The translations under genes and the position numbers were made by a program. A stretch of 64,000 bases of DNA. It comes from Myrica gale (Eukaryota; Streptophyta; Magnoliopsida; Fagales; Myricaceae). Location of the stretch: NCBI GenBank assembly GCA_963930655.1, contig OZ005617.1:5954501-6018500 (forward strand). Direction: 5' to 3'. Below the pieces are notes generated by a model. The model did no database searches. It was not told where the DNA came from and was given only the letters and a program-made list of their open reading frames with translations. Shown in pieces: positions 47,370 to 58,730 of the stretch; the first letter of the stretch is position 1, and every line of letters starts with the position of its first letter.

Positions 47370-47928
47370 ATGGAATCCACTAGTCTCTTGATGAGGCAGT
47401 GTATTCATTATGTCTGCACGCCAGCAAGTTATGAAATTGCTGATGACTATCAAAATGTTAGAAGGTGCTCCAGTTCGGGAACATGTCCTGAAGATGATAT
47501 CTTTCATCACAGAACTGGAGACACTAGGTGCAGAAATGGATGGCGAGACCAAGATTGGAGCGATATTGGCATCTTTGCCAGAGTCGTTCAACCAGTTAAT
47601 ATTAAACTATAATATGAACAAGATGACAGTGACTTTGTCCGAGCTGCTCAATATATTGCAAGCAGCTGAAGAGCTTATCAAAAAGGAGAAATGTTCTCTG
47701 ATGATAATGGACAAGCCAAAAGTCAGTTTTTCCTCAGGACTAAAACCCAAAGGGAAGAAATTTAAGAAGAAGAAGAGGTCTCAGCCTAGGTCAAAGGCAA
47801 AGAAGGAGGACAAGAGCAAGCCAGATAAGAAGGCTAAGGGAAATTGTTTTCACTGCGGCAAACCACGTCATTGGAAAATGAATTGTCGCGTGTATCTTGC
47901 TTTTTTTGAAGTAAAAGAAGCCTTCTGA
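47370..47928 (+). pseudogene. Copia gag with zinc knuckle
   Basis: UBN2-type gag (ISFITELETLGAEMDGETKI, ILASLPESFNQLILNYNMNK), a lysine-rich linker (KGKKFKKKKRSQPR), then a CCHC knuckle CFHCGKPRHWKMNC near residue 150 of the 47410 frame. Frame changes near 47410 and a stop at 47926 before the protease separate it from pol. Confidence 0.85.
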
Positions 47929-47932
47929 AGGT

Positions 47933-50900
47933 ATGTTTGTCATTGAAATGAATTTAATAGATGATCCATTAAATTCATGGTGTGTCAATTCAGGCACAAC
48001 GTCTCATATCTGCAATATGTTGCAGGGGTTTAAAGAAACCCGGAGACTAGAGGAAGGGAAAGTCATCCTAAAGATGGGGACGACTGCAAGTGTTGCAGCG
48101 ACCGCCATAGGAACTTTTCACTTAAGTCTACAACGAAATAAAGTTTTACTTTTGGAAGATTGTTTATACTTACCAGCATGTCGTAGAAACTTAATTTCTG
48201 TTTCAAAACTTGGAATATCTGGATATTCTATTTCTTTAATACTAAACTTGTTATTAAGTTTCACAATCTTTTTATTGCTTCTGGTACTATGATAGATGAT
48301 CTTTATATTTTGAAAAATGTTGTAGACTCTGTGAATAATATAGAGAATGATGCAGATACCAGTGTGAAAACTCTCAAGAGGAAGAGGGATGTCAATCCCA
48401 CTTACTTGTGGCATCTAAGACTTGACCATGCTAATCTTGATATGATCAACATATTAGTAAGGGATGAGTCGTTAGACCTTGTGAAGGTTGAGTCATACCC
48501 AATTTGTGAGTCTTGCTCGCAAGGAAAGATGACCAAGAATTTTTTTAGAGGAAAATGAACTAGAGCCACTGAGTTGTTAGAGTTAGTTCACACTGATGTA
48601 TGTGGTCCTTTTAACCACATAGCCAGAGGAGGGTTCTCATACTTCATCACCTTCATTGCTGATTATTCCAGGTATGGTTATCTATACTTGATGAGAAACA
48701 AGTCTGAATCCTTTGAAAAGGAGTATTAAGATACTCCGGTCTGATAGAGGAGGTGAATATCTCTCCGGAGATTTTCAATCTCATCTCAGAGAGAAAAACA
48801 TCATATCTCAATTGACTCACCTTTCTACGCCACAACATAATGGTGTTACAGAAAGAAGAAACCGAACACTATTAGATATGGTTCGGTCAATGATGAGCAT
48901 GTCACAATTACCTGTTTATTTTTGGGGTTATGCCTTAGAGACAACTGTTTATATTCTAAACAGGATATCCACTAACTCCGTTCCTAATACTCCATATGAG
49001 ATATGGACTGGCAAAAAAGCCAAGTCTGAAATATTTCAGAGTATGGGGATGTTCAGCTCACGTTAAAAGGTTTGACATGGAGAAGCTAGGATCAAGGACT
49101 GAAAAATGTTTGTTTGTGGGTTACCTCAAAAGATCATCTGGTTATTGTTTTTATAACCAAAAGGATCAAAAGGTAATTGTAAGTAGGAATGCGATATTCC
49201 TAGAAGATGCATACATCCTAAGTGATGGGAAAAGTAAGATTGTTTTTGACGAACAGTCAGCTGAACCAGAAACTATGGCAGATAAGATTGATGATGAAAG
49301 GGAAATAACTGAACCCACAGTTGAGTTTGAAGAGTTCAGAACTCAAGAGCCTCGACGCGGTAAAAGAATTCATAATCCTCCAATAAGATATACTTTGATA
49401 AATGAGATTTGTTAAATGCAATCGGAGGGGTTGGATGATGATCCATATACTTACCAAGAGGCTGTTAGTGACAATGATGCAGCACACTAGAAGATAACGA
49501 TGGAATCGAAAATGGACTCCATGTACTCCAATGAGGTTTGGACCCTTGTTGATCAACCAAAAGACATAAAGCTTATAGGTTGTAAATGAGTATTCAAAAG
49601 AAAACGAGGACCTAGTGGAGAGGTAGAGACCTTTAAAGCTAGACTGGTTGCGAAAGGTTATACTCAAAAACATGGTATTGACTATGAGGAAACCTTTTCA
49701 CCAGTAGCTATGATGAAGTCCATTAGAATCCTGTTGTCAATTGCCGCTCATTATGATTATGAGATCTGGCAGATGGATGTGAAAACCGCATTTCTAAAAG
49801 GGTACATCCAAGAGGAGATTTATATGGAACAACCTGAAGGTTTCCTTTCTCCTGGACAAGAATCTAAAGTGTGCAAACTGAACAAGTCAATTTATGGACT
49901 AAAACAGGCATCAGGTTGCTGGAACATCCGTTTTGATGAGATGATCAAATCGTTTGGTTTCTCACAAAACATAGATAAATCTTGTGTTTACAAGAGGATT
50001 AGTGGGAGTTCAGTAATGTTCCTTATTCTATATGTTGATGATATTCTACTCATGGGGAATGATATCGGTGCAATGTCATCAGTGAAAGTATGGTTAGCGA
50101 ACCATTTTTCAATAAAAGACCTCGGGGAAGCATCCTACATTCTCGAGATCAAAGTGTTTAGAAATCGAGAAAAGAGGCTTTTAGGGCTTTCACAAGCCCA
50201 CTACATTGACAAGATATTGGCGAGGTACAACATGCAGGATGCCAAGAAAGGGTTCTTGCCCTTTAGGCATAATATTCATCTCTCTAAGACGATGTCTCAT
50301 AAGACACAGGAAGAGAGAGATAAGATGAGGAAGTTTCCTTATGCTTCAGTTGTAGGAAGCCTCATGTATGCTATGCTCTGTACAAGGCCAGATATCAGTC
50401 ATGCAGTAAGTGTTGTGAGTAGATATTAGTCAGACCCAGGCCCTGAGCATTGGACAGCAGTTAAGCATATTCTCAAATACTTGAGAAGTACCAAACACTA
50501 TTGTCTAGTGTGTGGTGGAGAGGATATGCTAATTGTCCAGGGATACACAGATTCAGATTTTCAATCAGATATTGATGATAGAGGATCTACATCTGGATTT
50601 GTGTTTACATTAGGTAAAGGAGCAGTGAGTTGGAGAAGTTTTAAGCAGAACACCACTACTGACTCTACTACTGAGGCGGAATATGTTGCTGCCAGCGAAT
50701 CTGCAAAGGAAGTTGTATGGATGTGTAAATTCATACAAGAGCTTGAAGTTGTCCCTTCGATCGAGTCCCTGATCACCATTTATTGCGACAACAATGGTGC
50801 GACAGCACAGGCGGTGGAACCTCGGGCTCATCAAAGGACAAAACACATAGAAAGAAAATTTCATCTTATTCGAGACATTGTGAAACGGGGTGATGTAGTG

Positions 50901-51020
50901 ATGGCTAAAATAGCATCAGCTGAGAACATCACGGACCCGTTCACTAAACCATTGACTCGGAGAGTGTTTGAGAAACATTTAGAGTCTATAGGTGTTAAAT
51001 ACATGTCTGATTGGTATTGA
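47933..51020 (+). pseudogene. Copia pol: protease, integrase, reverse transcriptase, RNase H
   Basis: Protease active site reads WCVNSGTTSHIC (about 47985), with Asn where the catalytic Asp belongs. GAG-pre-integrase: YLWHLRLDHANLDMI and CESCSQGKMTKNFF (about 48400-48550). Integrase core: [38 protein letters not shown] and [26 protein letters not shown], broken by frameshifts near 48715 and 49030. Reverse transcriptase: WQMDVKTAFLKGYIQEEIYM, KSIYGLKQASGCW and catalytic LYVDDILLMGND (about 50030). RNase H: GSTSGFVFTLGKGAVSW, TTEAEYVAASE and IYCDNNGATA, ending at 51020. Internal stops at 48556, 49415, 49560s and 50427. Confidence 0.92.
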
Positions 51021-51035
51021 GTGCAAATGGGAGAT

Positions 51036-51766
51036 TGTTAGATGTATGCCCTTAAAAACCAATCATTTTGCATAATTATGAGATCATTATTATTATTGTT
51101 TAATCACTTGTATATTATTTTGGGTACATGCAATGACATAGGATGTCATATTTGCAATGATATGAGATATCATATTTATAATGACATTAGATGTTATATT
51201 GTTGAGCAACATTGTAGAAAAGTCAGGCCAATGATTAATGAATCGGAGGCGGGGAGTATGGCTTCTCGGATCCTTGTTGACTCACTTTTTTCTAGACCAA
51301 GGTACATGATTATGTACAAAATAGGTCTACACTTGTTGTGCCTCTATAAGATAGAATGATGGATTCCGTCATTTAGGTGGTGACCTTAAGCAGACGAGTG
51401 GGTGTCAGGACATGATCACAATTTGTAGAAGTCCATAAATTCGGAATACAGAATATAAGGAGGTTAATGAAAAAGAGTTTTTCATGATGATCCTACGGCC
51501 GAGATTTGAGATCCCTAAAGATCTCACGCTATATCACAGTTGAGTTCTGAGCCAGCCATTATAAATAGCTCAGAAATCAGTTGAGAAGAGAGAATTTTTA
51601 TTCATTTGAACGAAATTCGAGAAAGATAGTTTCTCTTTCCTCTTTCTCTCTCTAGATTCTCTCTCATCTCAAACCTGTGTGCGTGGATCTGAAGGAGGCA
51701 GAACGCTTGGGCTGCTCTGATTTCAATGATCCTGTCTTCCGCTGCGCCGATCCTACGATCACAACA
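51036..51766 (+). repeat. 3' LTR of the Copia element
   Basis: 731 bp, TG...CA ends, preceded by a purine-rich PPT. Contains imperfect tandem units of TGCAATGA(C/T)AT(A/G)GGATGTCATATT (51129-51205). The U5-like end (51600-51700) is CT-rich. Host sequence resumes at 51767 (CTAGGCAGATGG), matching copy 1 at 23440. Confidence 0.9.
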
Positions 51767-52545
51767 CTAGGCAGATGGCGATTATTGCTCAACAGTATGG
51801 CAAAACAACCACAAGCTTGAATAACTTATGAAAACGCCCTTTCCAACCCCACATTTCTGCAAGATTACAGCGAAAAATATGAAGAACAGTCCATACATTA
51901 TATTTCCTCCATCCACTATACGATTTTTTTGTTCATTCCATTATTTTTCGTTCGAGTTTGAATACATAGCAAAGTACCATAACAGCTCCAAAGTGAAACA
52001 CTCATGTAAGACAATGATCAAAACTTTTTCCAAAACTCGATCATTTCTGTCGACTGTGTTTGCATTTTAAATTATGTAAGATTTGTGTCAACTGTAAATT
52101 TAAGTGATTGTGCCATCTTTATTTTCTCCTCGAATGGCTTTCGTAAGTAACTCTTGGTGTCTTTTCTCTCTCTCTTTTTTTTTAATGTTCTGATCCATAT
52201 TCCCCTTGCCAATAAGCTTAGAGGCTGTGAGGCATGATTGGAGTCTTTTTAATCCGGGACGAGGAATATGGAACACTGAGAAAGCGAAGACTAACAATTG
52301 AGTAGACTTGACTTTAAGAGGATTTTTTGTTGCAACTGGGGGGGAAGGACTCTGGGGAGGGAGCATTTTTCTCCCCCAAAAACAATAGTCCAGGAAAAGG
52401 GAAAGGCAATGCTTATGCTGCTAAGCGCTAGGCACATGGCTTTCATTTGCCATTGGCTGTTTGCTTTCACTATCACCTTATAAAAACAAACACGAGCCTT
52501 CATCCTTTACTCATCAAAAGGAGAAAGCTCTGATAGTTGGGTAAT
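51767..52545. repeat. segmental duplication, copy 2 (right part)
   Basis: Matches 23440-24138 and then 35976-36306, so it shows the state without the MITE (23570-23769) and without the LINE (24139-35975). Similarity ends near 52545 (GTTGGGTAATA). Confidence 0.9.
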
Positions 52546-53763
52546 ATGACTTTAGTTTCTTTAGAGATACCGAACTGATTTTCTAGAAATGTTTTTCTAA
52601 ATCTTCTTCTCTGTTAAGATTATTATTATTATTTTCGATTATGGTTTCCGTTACCGTGGAAAAAAGACTACTTCTGGATGTGCACAAGTTTTTTCGGCAA
52701 AAATCTATTGTTGCATGATGCCATGATTATAATGTTTGACATGTTTCTCAAAGGACTCTAGAACAAGTTCCTTTGTTTATTGGTTATTCAATTTTGAAAT
52801 GCACTTTGTAACCGAATCTTCACGGGTAATTACGTTCTTCTGCGCGCACACTAGTAAAAGACAATTTTTAGACTCTCACTTCACTGTTCAATAATTAATC
52901 TGTAAAGATGGATTTCATGCATCTTTGTTTGCTTATACACATTGTCTATTATTTGAATGAACTTCCATAAGAAAATTTCATTTTGTTTGGTAAGTAAGTA
53001 TTGCTCACAAATTCGTTTTAATGTTACAAAGTTTGTCACTTATTTAAAGCATTTGATTTGTGCGTTCGATTTGGCTCAAAGTTTGCAACGGCCTGGGTGA
53101 GGTTCCTTTCCATGATAATTGAAGAATTCACATTCAACTAAAAACACAATCCCACCGAACATGATTTATTTGAGGATGTTGTACTGTAGTTTCCGATTTT
53201 GCCATGACCATATTTATACAGAATTATTAAAATATCCTCTAGTCATGCGTTACATACATCAAAACTGAAGGGTAAAATGGACTTTTAAAAAATACATGGC
53301 TCCCACACGTCAGCTCATTAAATACTCAGGCACGTGAATGGACAAAATACCCCCAACTGATTTATGCACGTTTTGCTTTGGTAAATGGCGATTTGGTCAT
53401 TTCCCCCCTCCTGCGTGCCGCTTGTAGCTTGGTAGCTTGTCCCCTGCGTGAGTCAATTTTGTTTTTATGCAAAAGTTGAGTCAGGCACCAAAAAACAAAA
53501 AACGTTATGTTTGTTTGTCATTTTCTTCCTTTTTTTAATATCATTCAAATATTCAACTTCTAATAAAAAATAAATTCGAAATTATAATAAATATTACAAA
53601 TAAACAATATTATTTTAATTTTTATCTTCTTCACTCATCTCAATAAAAATAATCTATAAATAAATAACTTTAAAAATCATCATTAATTTTTTACACATCA
53701 ACAACTTTTACACAAACATCAATACAACTCTAATATCACCTAAAAAAATTTTAAAACACTTCA
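52546..53763. other. intergenic, no gene seen
   Basis: No open frame longer than about 60 codons on either strand and no recognisable element. A/T-rich, with many short A-tracts after 53520. Confidence 0.45.
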
Positions 53764-53771
53764 AATCCAAA

Positions 53772-53840
<69 letters not shown>
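53764..53840. repeat. AT dinucleotide microsatellite
   Basis: About 70 bp of almost pure AT repeats. Its length is likely polymorphic and prone to assembly error. Confidence 0.9.
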
Positions 53841-53842
<2 letters not shown>

Positions 53843-54417
53843 AAACGAATATCACCCTTGATTATGGCCGCCTACCAATGAGACGCAGCTGCTCGCATAC
53901 CAGCCCACACGCTTTGCTTTGTTTTATACTAAAGTCACTCACGAGGCCTCTAGCAAGTAGAAATTTCGGTTCAAAATTTTAAAATATAATAATAGTTTAC
54001 TGATTAGTCGTGCTTTCCTCCGAACTACTGCAACTTATTGCCATCAGTTCTGTCCCCAGGGCGTATGAACACTTTCGTGGATGCCGTGGTATTCCAAATG
54101 TCAAAGCGTTATCTTTAAACAATGGCATACGTTCACAAATTAAGGGACAATAAGATTAGGAAAATAGTCGTCTTAGGAGCGGTCCCAACTACCCATTAGA
54201 GAACCATTTGTTTTCCAAGTTTTGTTGCCTTTGATGGTAGTGGGAAAGATGCAAGAAATTTCAAAGACCAAGAGCGTATGAGCCAAGACTTCGTTCACAC
54301 TGTTTTTTTCTTTTTGTTAAACCAGACATATAATATATCGAAGAAAAAGAGATTACAACAACTACAAAAGCTGAATAGAGTTATCGTTTAAACAATGGCT
54401 TTTCTGGTGACGGCAAT
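53841..54417. other. intergenic, partly duplicated
   Basis: No gene seen. 54215-54290 resembles 41150-41230, and 54370-54417 resembles 38195-38240. Confidence 0.4.
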
Positions 54418-54720
54418 ATAACAAGCAGGGGCGGAGGGAAGGGGGGGGCCAGTGGGGGCCGTGCCCCCCCCCCCCCCCCCCAAAAGTTTTGTAAAAAAAA
54501 TTTTTTGGTATATATATTTAGAGGTTGACTGAAAAAATTACTACGGCCCCTCCAAAATTTTAAATTTTTATTTCATCCCCATTTAAGTTCACAGCAGTAA
54601 AAAAATTGCATTGAAAAAAATTGCTACAATCCTAGAGCCAATGTGAGTTACTCATAGGTGCCCTTTTTTTTCTAAGTAACGTGCTGAACATTTAACACAA
54701 CCTACAATCGACGTGATAGC

Positions 54721-56406
54721 TGTCTGGATTTTCTTCTTGAGGGGGCCAGACTAATTAAATAATATTATTAAAAATAAAATTCAAATATTATATGACATAA
54801 AAAATTTGCAACAGTAATTTGTTCTAAGTTAACCTTGATTTAGAACAAAAAAACAGGTACAGAAAAATGTATCTTATCAACTTGATTGTATATATTCTCA
54901 AGAAAAGTACACAAAAGCATTTTGATTTACTATTATAATTCATAAAAATATCTTATCTAGATATATTAAAAAAAAGTACACAAAAACATATTGATTTCTT
55001 ATTACAGAGCAACTCGACGACTCTTTAAAGAGTCGAAATCATCTATTAACATTTATGTGCTAACAGTTGCAGCAATTTCTTTTTCACTATAGATAACCAA
55101 AGAATTTGCAAGAAATTAGTGAAAGATGGAGCTCTCATTTTGATTCTATATGTAGTGTGATAAGTATGTTCAATGCAACTTTGAAAGTTTTTGACAATAT
55201 CATCATTGATGAATCCACTTATTCTCAACGTGGTAATGTCGATGCAGCATATAAGGTTATGATATCATTTGAGTTTGTATTTATTTTGCATTTGGTGAAA
55301 GAAATTATGGGATTTTCTTATTGTCTATATCAAGCACTACAACAAGAAACTCAAGACATTTTGAATGTTATGCATTTGGTCAAAACTACAAAAGAGCTTA
55401 TTCAAAACTTGAGAGAAAATGGTTTGGATGTCTTTCTTGAGAATGTGAAGTCATTTTGTGAAAAAACATGATATTGAAGTTCCTGATATGAATGATTTGT
55501 ACAAGTCAGGTCGAGCTAGGTCTCAGAATCAACGAGATCATGTTACAATCGAGCACCATTATTGAATTGACATATTTATGGCTGCAATTGATCTCAATTA
55601 CAAGAACTAAACAGCAAGTTTCATGAAAAAAACAACAGAACTTCTTATTTTTAGCTCGACCTTGGATCCTAAGGCTAAGAATGCATCTAACTTCTTCAAT
55701 ATCGATGATATTTATAGACTTGTTGACAAATTTTACCCTGAAGATTTTACAGAGCAAGAAAAGATTCAGTTGAGATATCAATTGCAAACCTTTAAGCATG
55801 ATGTGTCTCGTGATTCGGATTTCAAAAGTTTGTTTACAATTTTTTACTTATGCTGAAAATTGGTGAAAACAAGAAAGTCAAAGAGTTTCTATTTGATTGA
55901 TAGATTGATTCGTCTTGTGTTAACTCTTACAGTTTCAACAACTACTACAGAGCGAAATTTTTTAGCCTTGAAAATCATTAAAACAAGTCTTCGCAACAAG
56001 ATGGAAGATGAATTTCTTGCAAATTCTTTGGTTATCTATATTAAAAAAGAAATTGTTGCAACTGTTAGCACATAAATGTTAATAGATGATTTCGACTCTT
56101 TAAAGAGTCGTCGAGTTGCTCTGTAATAGGAAATTAGTATGCTTTTGTGTACTTTTTTTTAGTATATCTAGATAAGATATATTTTTGTGGATTGTAATAG
56201 GAAATCAATATGCTTTTGTGTACTTTTCTTGAGAATATATACAATCAAGTTGATAAGATACATTTTTCTGTACCTGTTTTTAATTCTAAATAAAGGTTAA
56301 CTTAGAACAAATTACTGTTGCAAATTTTTATGTCCTATAATATTTGATTTTTATTTTTAATAATATTATTTAATTAGTCTGGCCTCCTCAATAAGAAAAT
56401 CCTGAC
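54721..56406. repeat. 396-bp internal inverted repeat of the hAT element
   Basis: Left arm 54721-55117 and right arm 56011-56406 are near-identical reverse complements over their whole length. Examples are GGCCAGACTAATTAAATAAT, AGAGCAACTCGACGACTCTT and AGATAACCAAAGAATTTGCA, each found inverted in the other arm. The right arm includes the end of the transposase coding sequence (ANSLVIYIKKEIVATVST), so the left arm contains antisense transposase sequence. Confidence 0.95.
55118..56075 (+). pseudogene. hAT transposase C-terminal half (ZMYM1-like), broken
   Basis: Right after the left inverted arm the frame reads ERWSSHFDSICSVISMFNAT, then EFVFILHLVKEIMG, LYQALQQETQDILNVMHLV and FCEKT. A frameshift near 55468 separates it from VPDMNDLYKSGRARS. 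After a stop near 55565 it resumes with SSTLDPKAKNASNFFNIDDI and FYPEDFTEQEKIQLRYQL. After another break it ends with the hAT dimerisation region (STTTTERNFLALKIIKTSLR) and a stop at 56073. The N-terminal zinc finger and first half of the catalytic domain are absent, replaced by the inverted arm. Confidence 0.88.
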
Positions 56407-56424
56407 TCCGCCACTGATAACAAG

Positions 56425-57060
56425 GGCATTGACTTCTTCGTCCGGTGACCGCCTAGCCATTATGAAACCACAAGTTGGGTTGCATTGGTCCTCAATCTGC
56501 GCCGAGGACAGTAGGATAAGATTTACTAAACACCGTCGAGGAATCTCAAGCAAATATATGGGTCCCGTCCTTGTCAGACCAGATGTGTTAGTTTCATGCA
56601 TGTTTGAGATTCCTTAGGATTGATTCTAAGGGAATTTTCATTTTAGGACTTCATAGAATGGTGCCAACGTAATTTTAAGATTTAAGTTAAATCAATTTCA
56701 TTACTTCAAATTATCAAAATTTATTAATGTACACTTTAATTAATTTTAAGATTGAGATGAGGAAAAAATGGGCTTAGGAAATCTTCTAAGACTTTTATAG
56801 CTCTTTCTATGGAAATTTTTAAAGACTTTGGGTCTCCTTCCCCCCGTGCTCAGGGTTGACCGCTACATATAAAATTATCGTACTAAATAATGTGCTTCTT
56901 CTACGTTTCATTATTTTTTTCTTAGTTAATTAGAAGAAATGAGAGAGTAATCCACACATTATAGAGGGACAAAAAGTAAATCTAAAATAAAAGTTGATGA
57001 CACTTTTAAATTTCAAAATATCTAAAATTAATAATTGATGAGGGCAACGTGGCAAATATA
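56425..57060. repeat. remainder of the segment duplicated from 38240-38475
   Basis: 56518-56660 and 56935-56995 match 38258-38400 and 38401-38462. The intervening 56661-56934 is absent from the other copy. From about 56995 it joins sequence like 19300-19375 (AAATTAATAATTGATGAG). Confidence 0.75.
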
Positions 57061-57189
57061 TTGAGTATTTCTTAATATATATTGACCCCATTCAATGAAA
57101 AGTGTTTTTACGGTTTAAAATGAAATATTTTGTTTACATAAATATTTTGTTTATTTCTATTTCTCATGTGCTATTTATTTTCAATTACA

Positions 57190-57746
57190 GGAATTCAAGA
57201 TAGAGGATGTTGATGTGTCAAAGGAGGAGGAAGATTTTAATTGGTCATTTCTTATTGTGTTGTATTTGAATATTTTAGTCGGTCCTTGCGTATTTTTATT
57301 TTATATTAGAAATTTGTTACTTTTTAGATTACTTTAGATATTCTTGTGTTTGTTGTAAAATATTATTAATCAATGATGAAGTATATTTTGTTTTATTCTC
57401 CTTCTTCTTTAATTTTTTACATCCAATAAATTATAATTATTAAAATAAATTTGTATTACCGATTAAAAAAGCATGTATATGAAAATATAGGGAAAAATTA
57501 ATAGTGCATTAAAATGCTAGCAAAAAAAAAAGCTGGCACAGACCTATAGCGGCAGTCGACCGTCGCTAACCGACCGCTGCTATAGACCCGAGGTCTTCAC
57601 CAGCGGTTCCGAAAACTGCCGCGATATATCTATCGCGACGGAGATATAGCGGCGGTCGCAACCACCGCTAAAAAACCACTGTTATAGGCCAGAATGTCCT
57701 ATAGCAGCGTTTTTTTGGCCTATATATAGACCCTTTTTTTGTAGTG
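57190..57746. mobile_element. CACTA 3' end, 5'-truncated
   Basis: Ends CCCTTTTTTTGTAGTG at 57746 and matches 10220-10739 of the complete CACTA, including TTAATCAATGATGAAGTATA and GACCCGAGGTCTTCACCA plus the TAGCGGCGGTCGC repeats. No CACTACAAA start was found to its left. The right flank (CGTGTTCAAAACATTTTAGA) resembles 58665-58690, so it interrupts a duplicated segment. Confidence 0.8.
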
Positions 57747-58069
57747 CGTGTTCAAAACATTTTAGATTGTACGATATAAATGCAAAAATATAAACCGTTT
57801 TTCCTACCTTTTTCGTTGATCTATTTGCCCTCGGACATTCTATATAAGTTATATCACATTACTAGAACAACTGAATTGAGATGCTCTCTTTGGATTTTTC
57901 ATGGTTCTATGCTAGTACTGACCCTTCTTAAAATATTGTTTGTGTTTGGTGTTTGGTTGGAATAAAGGGAGTTTTGATTAAAAAAAAATTAATTGAGATG
58001 CTCTTCAAATTCCAACTTAAATTATATGGTTTAATTAGAAGAAAGAAAAGACACATGCATTGAATATTG
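57747..58069. other. intergenic, no gene seen
   Basis: AT-rich. The 61-codon frame here has no support. Confidence 0.4.
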
Positions 58070-58730
58070 CATGTCCACATGATATTTCTGTCTTTCTCCA
58101 AATTTGATCATCGAATTCAAACCGAAATTGGAGAAGATATGCATCCGTAATATTCACATATCTTTTGCGTTTTCGGATTCATACACTTTGCACCCTCGTT
58201 AAAAAATTTCATCAATATCGATAGAATCTAATTTTTATCTTTGAAATTACGATTTTACCATCATAAAAATGTCACCGTCGAAAAAATTATGTGGATAAAA
58301 TTATTATTCCACTCACAAAAAATCATTTTCTCTTAAAAGTGATGGAAAATTTAAAAAGTATCAAGACTCTTTGTTAGAGGGTGCAAGGTGTATTTGTCCT
58401 TTTTTATTTATTATTTCCAAGTTGTAGAAATTTGGATCAGCATACTCTGTACGAATTGGACTATCTAATTTAGAGAGAGAGATATATACTATATGGATCC
58501 TACATCATTTAATACTATACATAGTAATTATTGGGTAATGTAGACCCTACAACATCCTATGCATACGTGTGTCTGTCTCTCATCTAATTAAATGATCCAA
58601 TTCTAGTAACAATTTGAGAGTATCTTTATCCTAGAATCTAGTAGTATTGCTAATTTTATATGACATGAACATTTTAGATTGTACAGGCATAAATGCAAAT
58701 TTATACCATTTTTCAAAGCTTTTTTAAACT
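58070..58730. repeat. duplicated segment, copy related to 19020-19690
   Basis: Collinear with 19020-19690 through ATTCACATATCTTTTG/GCG, ATCATCAAA-type T-rich blocks, AAAAGTGATGG, GTATCAAGAC, GTAGAAATTTGGATCAG and CTAGTAGTA. It lacks the CACTA end at 19698. Confidence 0.65.

Larger units (their letters stand above)
46819..51766 (+). mobile_element. Ty1/Copia LTR retrotransposon with truncated 5' end
   Basis: The 3' LTR is complete (51036-51766, TGTTAGATG...ATCACAACA) and preceded by a purine-rich PPT (AAATGGGAGAT). Only 305 bp of the 5' LTR remain (46819-47123, matching 51099-51404). The missing start of the LTR, together with about 240 bp of host sequence present in duplication copy 1 (23205-23440), was lost in one deletion. 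The interior holds gag, protease, integrase, reverse transcriptase and RNase H in the Copia order with several stops. No PBS was found next to the 5' LTR remnant. Confidence 0.9.
54426..56416 (+). mobile_element. hAT transposon with perfect 8-bp TSD
   Basis: Ends CAGGGGCGGAG (54426) and, reversed, CAGTGGCGGAGTCAGGA (56416). The exact target duplication ATAACAAG flanks both sides (54418-54425 and 56417-56424), and the empty site is seen at 38238. The 1,991-bp element carries the last part of a ZMYM1-like (TTF-type) hAT transposase. Its left side contains an inverted copy of its own last 396 bp. A G-run followed by a run of about 17 C sits near the left end (54440-54481). Confidence 0.95.
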
